DNA of 6,078 bases from an uncultured bacterium (GCA_947086625.1 CAMTZV010000108.1:1-6078), one strand, 5' to 3'; counted from the stretch's first letter, positions 1 through 6,054 are shown. Translations and numbers: made by a program. The notes: generated by a model from the sequence alone, not told the origin.

Positions 1-2043
1 CGCGGCGCTGATCGTTTCCGCGCCCGATGCGCCGATGAGCACGGCGGTATCACCCTGCTTTGCCTGCGGGATAGCGCTCACGTCCGCGAGCAGCTGATCC
101 ATGCAGATGCGCCCGATGATCGGCGCCCGCTGCCCGCGGATTAACACCTCGCCGCCGCCCGCGGAAAGCTCCCGCGGCACGCCGTCCGCGTAGCCGACGG
201 CAATCGTCGCCACCGCCATATCATGCGCGGCGGTAAAGCCGATCCCGTAGCCCGCCGACTCCCCCGCGCCAAGGGTGCGCACCGACGCGACCCGCGCCTT
301 GAGCGAGAGGACGGGGCGAAGCACATCGCTCCACGCGTCCGTGTCCGCCCCGGTGCTAAGTACCCCGTAGAGCGCGATGCCCACCCGCGCAAAATCGCCC
401 GCGAGCTGCGGATAATTGAGCACGCCGTAGCTCGCCTGCATGTGGATATCCGGCAGTGCAAGCCCTCGCTTTTCAAGCGCCGCAAGCAGCCCCTCAAACG
501 CGTTCACCTGCTTTTTCACATAGATGCGCTCGGCAGAGCTTTCCCCGTCGGACGTCGCCAGATGCGTATAGATCCCGTCCACCTGCAGTCTCTTATCTTC
601 CATGAGCGCCGCCACCGTTTCCACATCCCGCGCGGGGATGCCAAGCCGATGCATCCCGCTGTCCACACCGATGTGTACGTGCAGGCGCCGTCCGTACTCT
701 AAAAGTGTTTTCGCATAGGCCGTATCCACGACGCTCTGCGTCAGACGATAGCGCTTTAAAAGCCCAAGCTGCGCCGGATGCGTGTAGCCGAGCACCAGTA
801 TTTCGCCGCGCACGCCGCCCTTTCGAAGCGCTGCGCCCTCCGGCGCGCTTGCCACGCAAAAGGCGCTGACTCCCAGACGGTTTAACTCCCTTGCCACAAA
901 TAGCGCGCCATGCCCGTAGGCATTCGCCTTCACCGCAGGCATCAGCTCACAGCTCTTCGGCAGGCACGACTGCAAAAACGACACGTTTGACGCCAGCGCC
1001 CTGCGGTCAAGCTCGATCCACGCCCGGGATTTCTGCGCCGCGCTGCCCGCCCGTTTCGGGCGGATACACACGAGCAGCCACGCCGCCGCAAACGAGCCAA
1101 GCGCCACCGCCCCGTAGTGGAGCAGCGAATTTTCCACAAGCAGCTTTTCCAGCTTCACCGCCCCCGCAAAGCCCCGCACGAGCACGATAAACAGCGGATG
1201 CAGGATGTACACCCACGCGCTCATTTTCCGCACCCGCTTCGACACCGCCGCCTGCCAGTCCAAAAGCAGCCGGTATCCGAAGATCATGACCGGGATCAGA
1301 CACACGTACATGCTGTCGTGACGCTGGAAATTTCCCGCGCGCAGCACAAAGCCCTCCGCAGTCATGCCGGCAAACGACAGCACCGCCGCCACCGCCGTTA
1401 CGGCAGTCGGAAGCTTCCCTGTCCACAGCCGCATCCACACGCCGAGCACGAGAAACAGCGGCGCGAAAAACAGCCCGTTTCTCGTATAGCCGCAGAACGA
1501 GAAAATCCCTTCGTAAAAGCCTTTCAGCACCGGAGCCAGCCCGTAATAGCTGTCGCCGCACAGCCCGACGACGTACAGCAGCGCGCTTACCGCCGTGACT
1601 CCCGGCAGCCGCAGCATACGCCCGAGCGCAAAGACGATGACCGTGCCAAGCATACACGCCGGAAAATACCACAGATGATAAAACGTGCCGTCAAAAAAGA
1701 AAAGCCGCAGCACGTCGCCCACGCCGAGGTTTTTGTAATGCCCCGCATAGATGCCGACCGGCACATACAAAGCGATCGCAGCGCCGTAGAGCGCGCCCGT
1801 CTTTTTCAGATAGTCGAGCAGCCGTCTGCTGGCATGCGCGCGGTCGATAAAAAACTCGGATACGACAAACTGTCCGGTCACCATGAAGAAAAACGGGACC
1901 GCCACGCGCGCCAGGATGCGCGTCAGAAAAAAGTCCGCGTCCGCGCTGACGGAGGTAAGCGGCGAGGTGTGGATCGCGATGACAAGCAGCGCCGCGATGA
2001 GCCGGAACGCGTCCAGCCCGCCGTTTTTTGATCTCGTGTTCAC
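1..2043 (-). CDS. vanT: VanT-type membrane serine racemase (3' end beyond window)
   Basis: Two-domain membrane racemase that supplies D-serine for the VanG ligase. There are 681 codons without a stop, so only about the last 30 residues of a roughly 710-residue VanTG-like protein are missing. Residues 8-340 form a hydrophobic acyltransferase-3-like domain with about ten membrane segments and family-typical patches (AIHTSPL at 23-29, VPFFFMVTGQ near 49-58, GDSYYGL near 163-169, TRNGLFFAP near 187-195); in this family it is thought to help serine uptake. Residues 342-681 are a fold-type III alanine/serine racemase: WIELD at 342, the PLP-lysine motif VKANAYGHG with Lys372, SGMHRLG with Arg466, the SAGYG tyrosine Tyr599 (second catalytic base), and GRICMDQ at 644-650. 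The GTG start at 2043 overlaps the vanXY stop (GTGA) and follows AAGGGGG by 8 nt. The specificity position that separates serine from alanine racemases (Asn in VanT, Tyr in Alr) lies past the edge, so serine preference is inferred from fusion and context. Confidence 0.95.
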   Translation of the reverse strand, partial: MNTRSKNGGLDAFRLIAALLVIAIHTSPLTSVSADADFFLTRILARVAVPFFFMVTGQFVVSEFFIDRAHASRRLLDYLKKTGALYGAAIALYVPVGIYAGHYKNLGVGDVLRLFFFDGTFYHLWYFPACMLGTVIVFALGRMLRLPGVTAVSALLYVVGLCGDSYYGLAPVLKGFYEGIFSFCGYTRNGLFFAPLFLVLGVWMRLWTGKLPTAVTAVAAVLSFAGMTAEGFVLRAGNFQRHDSMYVCLIPVMIFGYRLLLDWQAAVSKRVRKMSAWVYILHPLFIVLVRGFAGAVKLEKLLVENSLLHYGAVALGSFAAAWLLVCIRPKRAGSAAQKSRAWIELDRRALASNVSFLQSCLPKSCELMPAVKANAYGHGALFVARELNRLGVSAFCVASAPEGAALRKGGVRGEILVLGYTHPAQLGLLKRYRLTQSVVDTAYAKTLLEYGRRLHVHIGVDSGMHRLGIPARDVETVAALMEDKRLQVDGIYTHLATSDGESSAERIYVKKQVNAFEGLLAALEKRGLALPDIHMQASYGVLNYPQLAGDFARVGIALYGVLSTGADTDAWSDVLRPVLSLKARVASVRTLGAGESAGYGIGFTAAHDMAVATIAVGYADGVPRELSAGGGEVLIRGQRAPIIGRICMDQLLADVSAIPQAKQGDTAVLIGASGAETISAA

Positions 2044-2612
2044 GCCCCGCGCCCCCTTTCCGGCATCCTGTAAGCGGTATATTCCTCCAGCGTAAGCCCC
2101 GCGTCGGTCAGGATGCGCGCGTGCGGCGTCCCGATATAGCGGAAATGCCACGGCTCATGACCGATGCCCGTCACAGCCTCCTTTCCCCCGGGGTAGCGCT
2201 CGATAAACCCGTAGTCCGGCGCGCACTCCCGGAATGTCCCGCAGATGCCGTCATACGGAAAGTCCGGCCGGATAAAATCGATCGTCTCCTTTTTCAGCCC
2301 AAGATCGATCGCGAGCCCGCTCTCATGCTCGCTGTGGCCGGGAAGCGCCACGTAGGTTTTCGTAAACTCCATCCCGTTTTCCCGCAGTGATTCGTCCCAG
2401 ATGCGCCTCTGCTCCTCGCCGGAGCGCCAGCCGCTCACCGGCACGATCCTGTTCCAGCCGTCGATGCGCTCCATCAAAAGCTCCAGCGCATACGCCGCCT
2501 GCCGCTCTAAGAGGACACCTGTCCCGCCCACAGGCACAAGCTGTTCCCGCTCGCCCGGCACATGCGCCACCGGCGCGCTCTCCCGGTTAATCAACATCAG
2601 ATAATCCCTCAT
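2040..2612 (-). CDS. vanXY: VanXY-type D,D-dipeptidase/D,D-carboxypeptidase
   Basis: Cytoplasmic zinc peptidase of the VanX/VanY (M15) group, 190 residues, close to the usual size of VanXYC and VanXYG. The family cleaves D-Ala-D-Ala dipeptide and removes terminal D-Ala from UDP-MurNAc-pentapeptide, clearing vancomycin-binding precursors. Visible motifs are SGWRSGEEQ with Arg63, SEHESGLAID with zinc ligands His96 and Asp103, and GHEPWHFRY with catalytic base Glu153 and zinc ligand His156. No signal peptide or membrane segment is present, which fits a cytoplasmic bifunctional enzyme rather than membrane VanY. I chose the ATG at 2612 because GGAGGG at 2619-2624 sits 6 nt before it; the ATG at 2618 overlaps the ligase stop but directly abuts that ribosome site. 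The gene is probably translationally coupled to the ligase upstream and to vanT downstream. Confidence 0.93.
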   Translation of the reverse strand: MRDYLMLINRESAPVAHVPGEREQLVPVGGTGVLLERQAAYALELLMERIDGWNRIVPVSGWRSGEEQRRIWDESLRENGMEFTKTYVALPGHSEHESGLAIDLGLKKETIDFIRPDFPYDGICGTFRECAPDYGFIERYPGGKEAVTGIGHEPWHFRYIGTPHARILTDAGLTLEEYTAYRMPERGRGA

Positions 2613-2614
2613 GC

Positions 2615-3670
2615 TCATCCCTCCAGTGCCTGTCCGATGATGCGCGTAAGCAGCTCCGGAAACGAAATTCCCGCCGCCTTCATCATGCCCGGATAACGGC
2701 TGTGCGCAGTGAAGCCGGGAATCGTGTTGACCTCGTTGAACACAAGCTCGCCCTCCCCGGTCAGAAACAGGTCGACCCGCGCGAAGCCGCTGCACCCGAG
2801 GGCGCGGTAAATGCGCTTTGCCGTCTCCTTCACCTGCGCGGCCTGCTCCTCGCTGATACGCGCGGGGACGTGGATCTCGGACGTCTGGAGCGTATATTTT
2901 TCCGTGAAATCAAAAAATCCGCCCGAGAGCTCGATCTCGTCCACCTCCCCGGTGATCAGCTCCTCCGTTCCAAGCACCGCGCAGCCGACCTCAAAGCCCT
3001 CGATCTCCTCCTCGATGAGCACCTCGTCGTCGTAAAATGCCGCCTGCGCCAGCGCTTCCCGCAGGCCGTCCATACTGCACACCCGGCTGATGCCGTAGGA
3101 CGAGCCGGCCTTGACCGGCTTGACATACACCGGAAATCCCAGCTCTCTTGCAAACGCAACCGCCTGCTCCTCGTCCGTCACGGTATTTAACACAAATGAC
3201 TTCGGCACCCGCACACCGGAAAGCGCCGCCAGCCGATGCGCCCGGTCCTTGTCCATGCACAGCGCGGACGCCAGAATGCCGCAGCCCGCCAGCGGAATAC
3301 CGGAGAGCGCCACCGCGCCCTGCACGGTCCCGTCCTCGCCGTTTCTCCCGTGCAGGATCGGGAGCACCACGTCGACGCAGACCGTCTCCACGCCTGATGC
3401 GCCAAGCACCCACAGCCCGTGTACCCTGCGGTTGGGCGCGATCACCGCGGGCGTGCAGTCCGCCTCCCGCCAGGTATCGTTCTCGATGCGCGAAACCTCT
3501 CCGGTATAGTAAAACCACTCCCCCTCCCGGCTGATGCCGACCGAAATGACCGCAAAGCGCGCCGGGTCAAGCGCGCGGATGACCGCCGACGCGGACTGCA
3601 GGGACACACTGTACTCCGACGAGCAGCCCCCGAAAATGACCGCTACCTTTATCTTTTTGCTCTTACTCAT
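2615..3670 (-). CDS. vanG: D-alanine--D-serine ligase, VanG type
   Basis: ATP-grasp ligase of 351 residues that makes D-Ala-D-Ser for incorporation into peptidoglycan precursors. The N-terminal domain carries GGCSSEYSVSLQSAS (14-28) with the catalytic-type Glu19, then HGRNGEDGTVQG (107-118). The ATP-grasp core has CMDKDRAH (138-145), KPVKAGSSYGIS (184-195) and EGFEVGCAVLG (224-234). Metal-binding residues are Asp300 in RVD and Glu313/Asn315 in NEVNTIPGFT. The omega-loop FDFTEKYTLQTS (253-264) resembles VanG and other D-Ser ligases, and lacks the VanA/VanB D-lactate loop pattern. The whole sequence reads like a divergent VanG (for example EWFYYTGE, ALCMDKDRAH, VGCAVLGTEELI), so D-Ser specificity is well supported, though a housekeeping-like activity cannot be excluded. 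The ATG at 3670 follows AAGGAGG (3678-3684) by 7 nt, a very strong ribosome site. It is the first gene of the resistance unit, behind a 249-bp regulatory spacer. Confidence 0.95.
   Translation of the reverse strand: MSKSKKIKVAVIFGGCSSEYSVSLQSASAVIRALDPARFAVISVGISREGEWFYYTGEVSRIENDTWREADCTPAVIAPNRRVHGLWVLGASGVETVCVDVVLPILHGRNGEDGTVQGAVALSGIPLAGCGILASALCMDKDRAHRLAALSGVRVPKSFVLNTVTDEEQAVAFARELGFPVYVKPVKAGSSYGISRVCSMDGLREALAQAAFYDDEVLIEEEIEGFEVGCAVLGTEELITGEVDEIELSGGFFDFTEKYTLQTSEIHVPARISEEQAAQVKETAKRIYRALGCSGFARVDLFLTGEGELVFNEVNTIPGFTAHSRYPGMMKAAGISFPELLTRIIGQALEG
2619..2624 (-). promoter_or_regulatory. Shine-Dalgarno that decides the vanXY start
   Basis: GGAGGG within the last codons of the ligase gene. 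Its spacing is 6 nt to the ATG at 2612 and 0 nt to the ATG at 2618, so the downstream ATG is the likely start. Ribosomes finishing the ligase could reinitiate here. Confidence 0.7.
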
Positions 3671-3686
3671 GTTTCTTCCTCCTTCT

Positions 3687-3734
3687 TCTTTCGCGCAACC
3701 GTTCAGCCCTCGGCTTCACGGTTGCTCTTTCGCG
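3687..3734. repeat. Direct repeats TCTTTCGCG flanking a hairpin
   Basis: TCTTTCGCG occurs on the plus strand at 3687-3695 and again at 3726-3734, 39 bp apart. The eight-base core TCTTTCGC abuts each end of the inverted repeat 3695-3725 exactly. The arrangement looks like a target-site duplication around a tiny palindromic insert, but could equally be a protein-binding arrangement or chance in a low-complexity leader. Confidence 0.55.
3695..3725 (-). promoter_or_regulatory. Leader hairpin upstream of the ligase ribosome site
   Basis: On the minus strand GCAACCGT (3725-3718) pairs perfectly with ACGGTTGC (3702-3695). Inside it are opposed GA/GA dinucleotides, which in RNA can form tandem G-A pairs, then AGCC/GGCT closed by a GAG triloop. 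On the plus strand those positions would be unstable T-C oppositions, so the fold favours minus-strand RNA. It ends 10 nt before the ligase Shine-Dalgarno and has no following T-run, so it is not a terminator. A role in mRNA stability, translation or attenuation is inference. Confidence 0.55.
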
Positions 3735-3774
3735 GCATTCCTGCGCGATCGGGCGGATGATGCTTTCCCCGCAT

Positions 3775-3820
3775 AAAAAAACACCCTGTCCCGATACGTC
3801 TATCGTATCAGAACAGCGTG
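3775..3820 (-). terminator. Intrinsic terminator between vanS and the ligase
   Basis: In minus-strand RNA, CAC, CUGU, UCU and GAUACG (3820-3804, one unpaired G) pair with CGUAUC, GGG, ACAG and GUG (3798-3782). This makes a nearly continuous stem of 16 pairs with a five-base AUAGA loop and one G-G mismatch, followed directly by seven U (3781-3775). Two of the pairs are U-G wobbles that would be A-C mismatches on the other strand, so it is built for minus-strand transcription. It lies about 100 bp after the vanS stop. It ends the vanRS transcript and also lies between the second operator and the ligase. Confidence 0.85.
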
Positions 3821-3836
3821 CTCTGTGTTTTCGCTC

Positions 3837-3842
3837 TTTCTA
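3837..3842 (-). promoter_or_regulatory. Weak candidate -10 for the resistance operon
   Basis: TAGAAA, matching four of six TATAAT positions, 29 bp after the proximal operator half-site. No -35 is recognisable, as expected for an activator-dependent promoter. The spacing differs from the 22 bp seen at the vanR promoter, so this assignment is tentative. A start near 3830 would put the terminator at the very beginning of the transcript. Confidence 0.25.
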
Positions 3843-3871
3843 TCCGATTTCCTGCGATTTTCTTTCCTGTT

Positions 3872-3891
3872 TCTTACGTTTTTCTTACATT
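3872..3891 (-). promoter_or_regulatory. Probable VanR operator upstream of the resistance genes
   Basis: The plus strand shows TCTTACG, then TCTTACATT starting 11 bp after the first half-site: half-sites TCTTAC at 3872-3877 and 3883-3888. This matches the site upstream of vanR at 19 of 20 positions. Tandem half-sites one helical turn apart are typical of OmpR/PhoB-family dimers, to which VanR belongs. It begins about 30 bp after the vanS stop. Confidence 0.75.
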
Positions 3892-3919
3892 AAGAGCCAG
3901 AAGAGCCGGGATCCGTCTC

Positions 3920-5038
3920 TCAAACGTCCCCGCCCGTTTCCCCGTCCGGCAAAAACACCGTAAACGTGACGCATTCGTCGGCGCTGCCGGCTTCTATCCT
4001 CCCGCCGTGCAGCTCCACGATCTCCTTTGCGATGGCAAGCCCAAGCCCTGCCCCGCCGGTGGAGGAGCCTCGCGCATGATCCAGCCTGAAAAACCGCTCA
4101 AAGAGGTGCGCGAGCTTCTCCGGCGGAATCGTTTTTCCGTGGTTTTTGATGACAAGCAGCGCCCCGCCGTCCGCACGTGTGAGCGTTAGTCCGATCTCCG
4201 TGTCCCGGTAGCTGTAATTGATCGCGTTTCGGATCAGATTGTCAAACACCCGCTCAAGCTTGTCGCGGTCACAGACAACACCGATCCCGGGCGTAACCTC
4301 CAGCCTCCAGCGCAGCTCCTTTTCCATCATCACCGGAACAAACTCGCTCGCGATCTGCTCCGCCATCATGCTCAGGTTTGTCTGCTCCTTCTCGAGCGCC
4401 AGATCCGTGAGGCTAAAGCGCGTGATATCAAAAAATTCGTTGAGCAGCTCTTCTAAGCGCAGCGCCTTCTCCAGCGCAATCCCGGTGTAGCGCGCCCGCA
4501 CCTCCTGCGAGATCTGCGGCTCGTCACTCAAAAGGTTCAGGTACCCGATCACGCTTGTGAGGGGCGTCTTCAGGTCATGCGCCAGATAGACGATCAGATC
4601 ATTTTTCCGCTGCTCCGCCTCCCGCGCAGCCCGCGCATTCAAAAGCGCCTGCTCCCTGGCCCGGTTCAGCTCGTTTTGCGCCGCCGCGATCTCCGGGGAG
4701 AGCTCGATGGGTGTATCCTGCGGATGGGAAAGGCTCATCGCCGCCTCCACAACCTCGTCCAGATAGTCCAGCGGCTTACGGATCGCCCGATAGGTAAACG
4801 CAAAAATGCCCCCCAGCATCACAAGAATGATGATGTAGGGCGAGGAATACTGCAATGCCTTCAACACATAGTACAGGCGGCTGTTCACTTCCCAGATAAA
4901 AAAATGCGCACAGAAATACCATGCCCCGAAAAAGCCTCCGGTCAGCAGCGCAAACAGTCCGATCAGCGAGACGAACAGCTGCATAAAAATATTCCGCGAA
5001 ATTCTTGAATACTCTCTTGATTTTCCTCTGTTATTCAA
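3920..5038 (-). CDS. vanS: VanS-type sensor histidine kinase
   Basis: Membrane sensor kinase of 372 residues, partner of the adjacent VanR. Two membrane segments lie near residues 18-43 and 67-83, separated by only about 24 residues, so there is little extracytoplasmic sensing surface, as in VanB/VanG-like or VanA-like short-loop VanS. A HAMP-like/coiled stretch follows (85-145). The H-box is YLAHDLKTPLTSVIGYL with phospho-acceptor His154; the N-box is DNLIRNAINYS (266-276); a degenerate G1 box KNHGKTIPPEKL (298-309) is usual for VanS; FERFFRLD is at 313-320 and the G2 box GGAGLGLAIAKEI at 328-340. The likely start is TTG at 5038, overlapping the last 8 nt of vanR, with GTGGGG 7 nt before it; the next in-frame ATG (4984) falls inside the first membrane segment and lacks a ribosome site. 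Start position is moderately certain, function highly certain. Confidence 0.93.
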   Translation of the reverse strand: MNNRGKSREYSRISRNIFMQLFVSLIGLFALLTGGFFGAWYFCAHFFIWEVNSRLYYVLKALQYSSPYIIILVMLGGIFAFTYRAIRKPLDYLDEVVEAAMSLSHPQDTPIELSPEIAAAQNELNRAREQALLNARAAREAEQRKNDLIVYLAHDLKTPLTSVIGYLNLLSDEPQISQEVRARYTGIALEKALRLEELLNEFFDITRFSLTDLALEKEQTNLSMMAEQIASEFVPVMMEKELRWRLEVTPGIGVVCDRDKLERVFDNLIRNAINYSYRDTEIGLTLTRADGGALLVIKNHGKTIPPEKLAHLFERFFRLDHARGSSTGGAGLGLAIAKEIVELHGGRIEAGSADECVTFTVFLPDGETGGDV

Positions 5039-5732
5039 CGGTATACCCCACTCCCCACACGGTTTTTACATATTTTGGCTTTCTGGCAGGCTCGCCCATC
5101 TTTTCGCGGAGCCTTGCGATATGCGCCATCACCGTATTGTTGTTGTCCAGATACTTCTCGCCCCAGACCGCCTCGAAGAGCTCCTCCGAGGCGACCACGC
5201 TGCCGCGCCGCTCGCACAGATACCACAGAATGGAAAATTCCAGCGGCGTCAGCGCCAGCTCCTTCCCGTTCAGCGTGCACTTGTGGCTGCTTTTTGCGAT
5301 GAAAAGCCCCCGGATACTGATCTCGTCGGTTTCCGCCTCCCGCGCCTGCGCGTCCGCGTTGTTGTAGCGCGTATAGCGGCGCAGCTGCGTCTTCACCCGC
5401 GCGAGCAGCTCCAGCGGGTTAAAGGGCTTTGTGACGTAGTCGTCCGCCCCGAGCGTCAGCCCGGTAATCTTGTCGATGTCCTCCACCCTTGCGGTCAGCA
5501 TGATGATCGGATAAAAATGGCGCTCACGGATCTTCCGGCAGAGCGCGAACCCGTCCATATCCGGCAGCATCACGTCCAGAATCGCAAGGCTTAGCGCCTC
5601 GCTCTGTGCGCATGCGAGCGCCTCTGTGGCATTATAAAATTTGTATACCTCGTAGCCGTCGTTTTTGAGATAGACCTCCACCAGATCCGCGATGGCGGTC
5701 TCGTCGTCCACGACCATAATCTTTTCTTTCAC
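5031..5732 (-). CDS. vanR: VanR-type response regulator
   Basis: OmpR/PhoB-family transcription factor of 233 residues, close to the usual VanR length. The receiver domain (about 1-118) has the acidic pair Asp9-Asp10 in VVDDE, phospho-acceptor Asp53 in ILDVMLPD, Thr80 and Lys102 in TKPF. The C-terminal winged-helix DNA-binding domain (about 135-233) ends in the family-typical YVKTVWGVGYTVE. Phosphorylated by VanS, it should activate its own promoter and the resistance operon through the matching sites at 5857-5876 and 3872-3891. The GTG at 5732 is chosen because AGAAGGGGG (5739-5747) precedes it by 6 nt and the protein then starts MKEKIMVVDDE, as known VanR proteins do. In-frame ATG codons at 5750 and 5813 would add unconserved residues. 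Translationally coupled to vanS by an 8-nt overlap. Confidence 0.94.
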   Translation of the reverse strand: MKEKIMVVDDETAIADLVEVYLKNDGYEVYKFYNATEALACAQSEALSLAILDVMLPDMDGFALCRKIRERHFYPIIMLTARVEDIDKITGLTLGADDYVTKPFNPLELLARVKTQLRRYTRYNNADAQAREAETDEISIRGLFIAKSSHKCTLNGKELALTPLEFSILWYLCERRGSVVASEELFEAVWGEKYLDNNNTVMAHIARLREKMGEPARKPKYVKTVWGVGYTVE

Positions 5733-5738
5733 AGAAAG

Positions 5739-5747
5739 CCCCCTTCT
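5739..5747 (-). promoter_or_regulatory. Shine-Dalgarno that decides the vanR start
   Basis: AGAAGGGGG, 6 nt before the GTG at 5732. It lies inside the coding sequence if the ATG at 5750 were used, which argues for the GTG. Confidence 0.7.
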
Positions 5748-5771
5748 CATATGTAGACACACAGCCGATGC

Positions 5772-5790
5772 GTCTGCCGCTCCCGCAGAC
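5772..5790 (-). promoter_or_regulatory. Hairpin in the vanR 5' leader
   Basis: GTCTGC and GCAGAC (six pairs, seven-base loop) within the roughly 90-nt untranslated leader of vanR. No U-run follows on the minus strand. A T-rich stretch follows on the plus strand (5793-5800), but no plus-strand gene ends here. Function unknown. Confidence 0.35.
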
Positions 5791-5828
5791 ACCTTTTTCT
5801 TCACCTGCCTCATTTTCCGGGCGTCCCT

Positions 5829-5834
5829 ATTATA
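5829..5834 (-). promoter_or_regulatory. vanR promoter, extended -10
   Basis: Perfect TATAAT on the minus strand preceded by TGC (extended -10 TGN). No good -35 is visible: the position is taken by the sequence beside the operator, whose proximal half-site ends 22 bp upstream. Expected start near 5823, giving a leader of about 90 nt. Confidence 0.75.
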
Positions 5835-5856
5835 GCATTTCAGACAGTGAAAGTCA

Positions 5857-5876
5857 TCTTACGATTTTCTTACATT
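5857..5876 (-). promoter_or_regulatory. Probable VanR operator at the vanR promoter
   Basis: TCTTAC half-sites on the plus strand at 5857-5862 and 5868-5873, 11 bp apart, continuing to ACATT. One base in 20 differs from the site before the ligase (A at 5864 against T at 3879). Placement just upstream of the -35 position fits autoactivation. Confidence 0.75.
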
Positions 5877-5951
5877 CCGCCCGCTTTCTGTCAGTTTTTG
5901 TATTTTATAAAACTTTTAGATTTTCGTCACACGCGGTTCATAATTTGTTCC

Positions 5952-5957
5952 TATACT
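5952..5957 (+). promoter_or_regulatory. Candidate plus-strand -10
   Basis: TATACT, five of six matches to TATAAT; CATAAT at 5939-5944 is a second option. No convincing TTGACA-like box is found at the right distance for either. Would give a start near 5963, just before the folded segment. Confidence 0.3.
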
Positions 5958-5962
5958 GAAAT

Positions 5963-6054
5963 TGTTCAAGACAAGGAGTCGTAAGCTTCCACGGAATCCG
6001 GGTCGGCTCCGACAAAAAACAACAGGGCTTTGCGCGCACGCGAAGTCCTTTTCT
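5963..6054 (+). ncRNA. Candidate structured RNA or leader, unidentified class
   Basis: About 90 nt with two helices. GGAGUCG (5975-5981) pairs with CGGCUCC (6004-6010), seven pairs including one U-G; an A-rich linker GACAAAAAACAACA follows; then comes the ten-pair terminator-like hairpin 6025-6048. The wobble pairs in both helices become A-C mismatches on the minus strand, pointing to plus-strand transcription. I do not recognise a known riboswitch core or RNA family. It could be a small RNA divergent from vanR, the leader of a gene to the right, or a terminator region of an upstream minus-strand gene. Boundaries are approximate. Confidence 0.35.
6025..6054 (+). terminator. Terminator-like hairpin, plus strand
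   Basis: GGGCUUUGCG (6025-6034) pairs over ten positions with CGCGAAGUCC (6039-6048) around a CGCA loop, with two G-U wobbles, followed by UUUUCU (6049-6054). On the minus strand the stem has two A-C mismatches, but a longer, interrupted T-rich stretch follows (6024 down to about 6013), so a bidirectional or minus-strand terminator remains possible. Confidence 0.5.

Noticed and set aside
1117..2031. Long plus-strand reading frame (304 codons) opposite vanT
   Set aside because: Rich in Arg, His and Gln with no recognisable motif; it is the antisense frame of a GC-rich, clearly conserved vanT.
1..2043. Frameshift or gene break in vanT
   Set aside because: Codon-by-codon reading of the minus strand shows one uninterrupted frame from 2043 to 1 with both domains intact; the protein is simply cut by the window edge.
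2040..2795. vanXY starting at 2795 with 61 extra residues
   Set aside because: The extension lies wholly within the ligase gene and is unlike the VanXY N-terminus; a good ribosome site favours 2612.
4118..4147. Loss of the DxGxG G1 motif in vanS, suggesting a dead kinase
   Set aside because: KNHGKTIPPEKL is the form usual in VanS proteins; His154, the N-box and the G2 box are intact.
5772..5800. Plus-strand terminator (GTCTGC/GCAGAC then T-rich)
   Set aside because: Only six pairs, spaced from the T-run, and no plus-strand gene leads into it.
5733..5813. vanR starting at the ATG at 5813 or 5750
   Set aside because: The added residues are not VanR-like, and the best Shine-Dalgarno lies inside them, 6 nt before the GTG at 5732.
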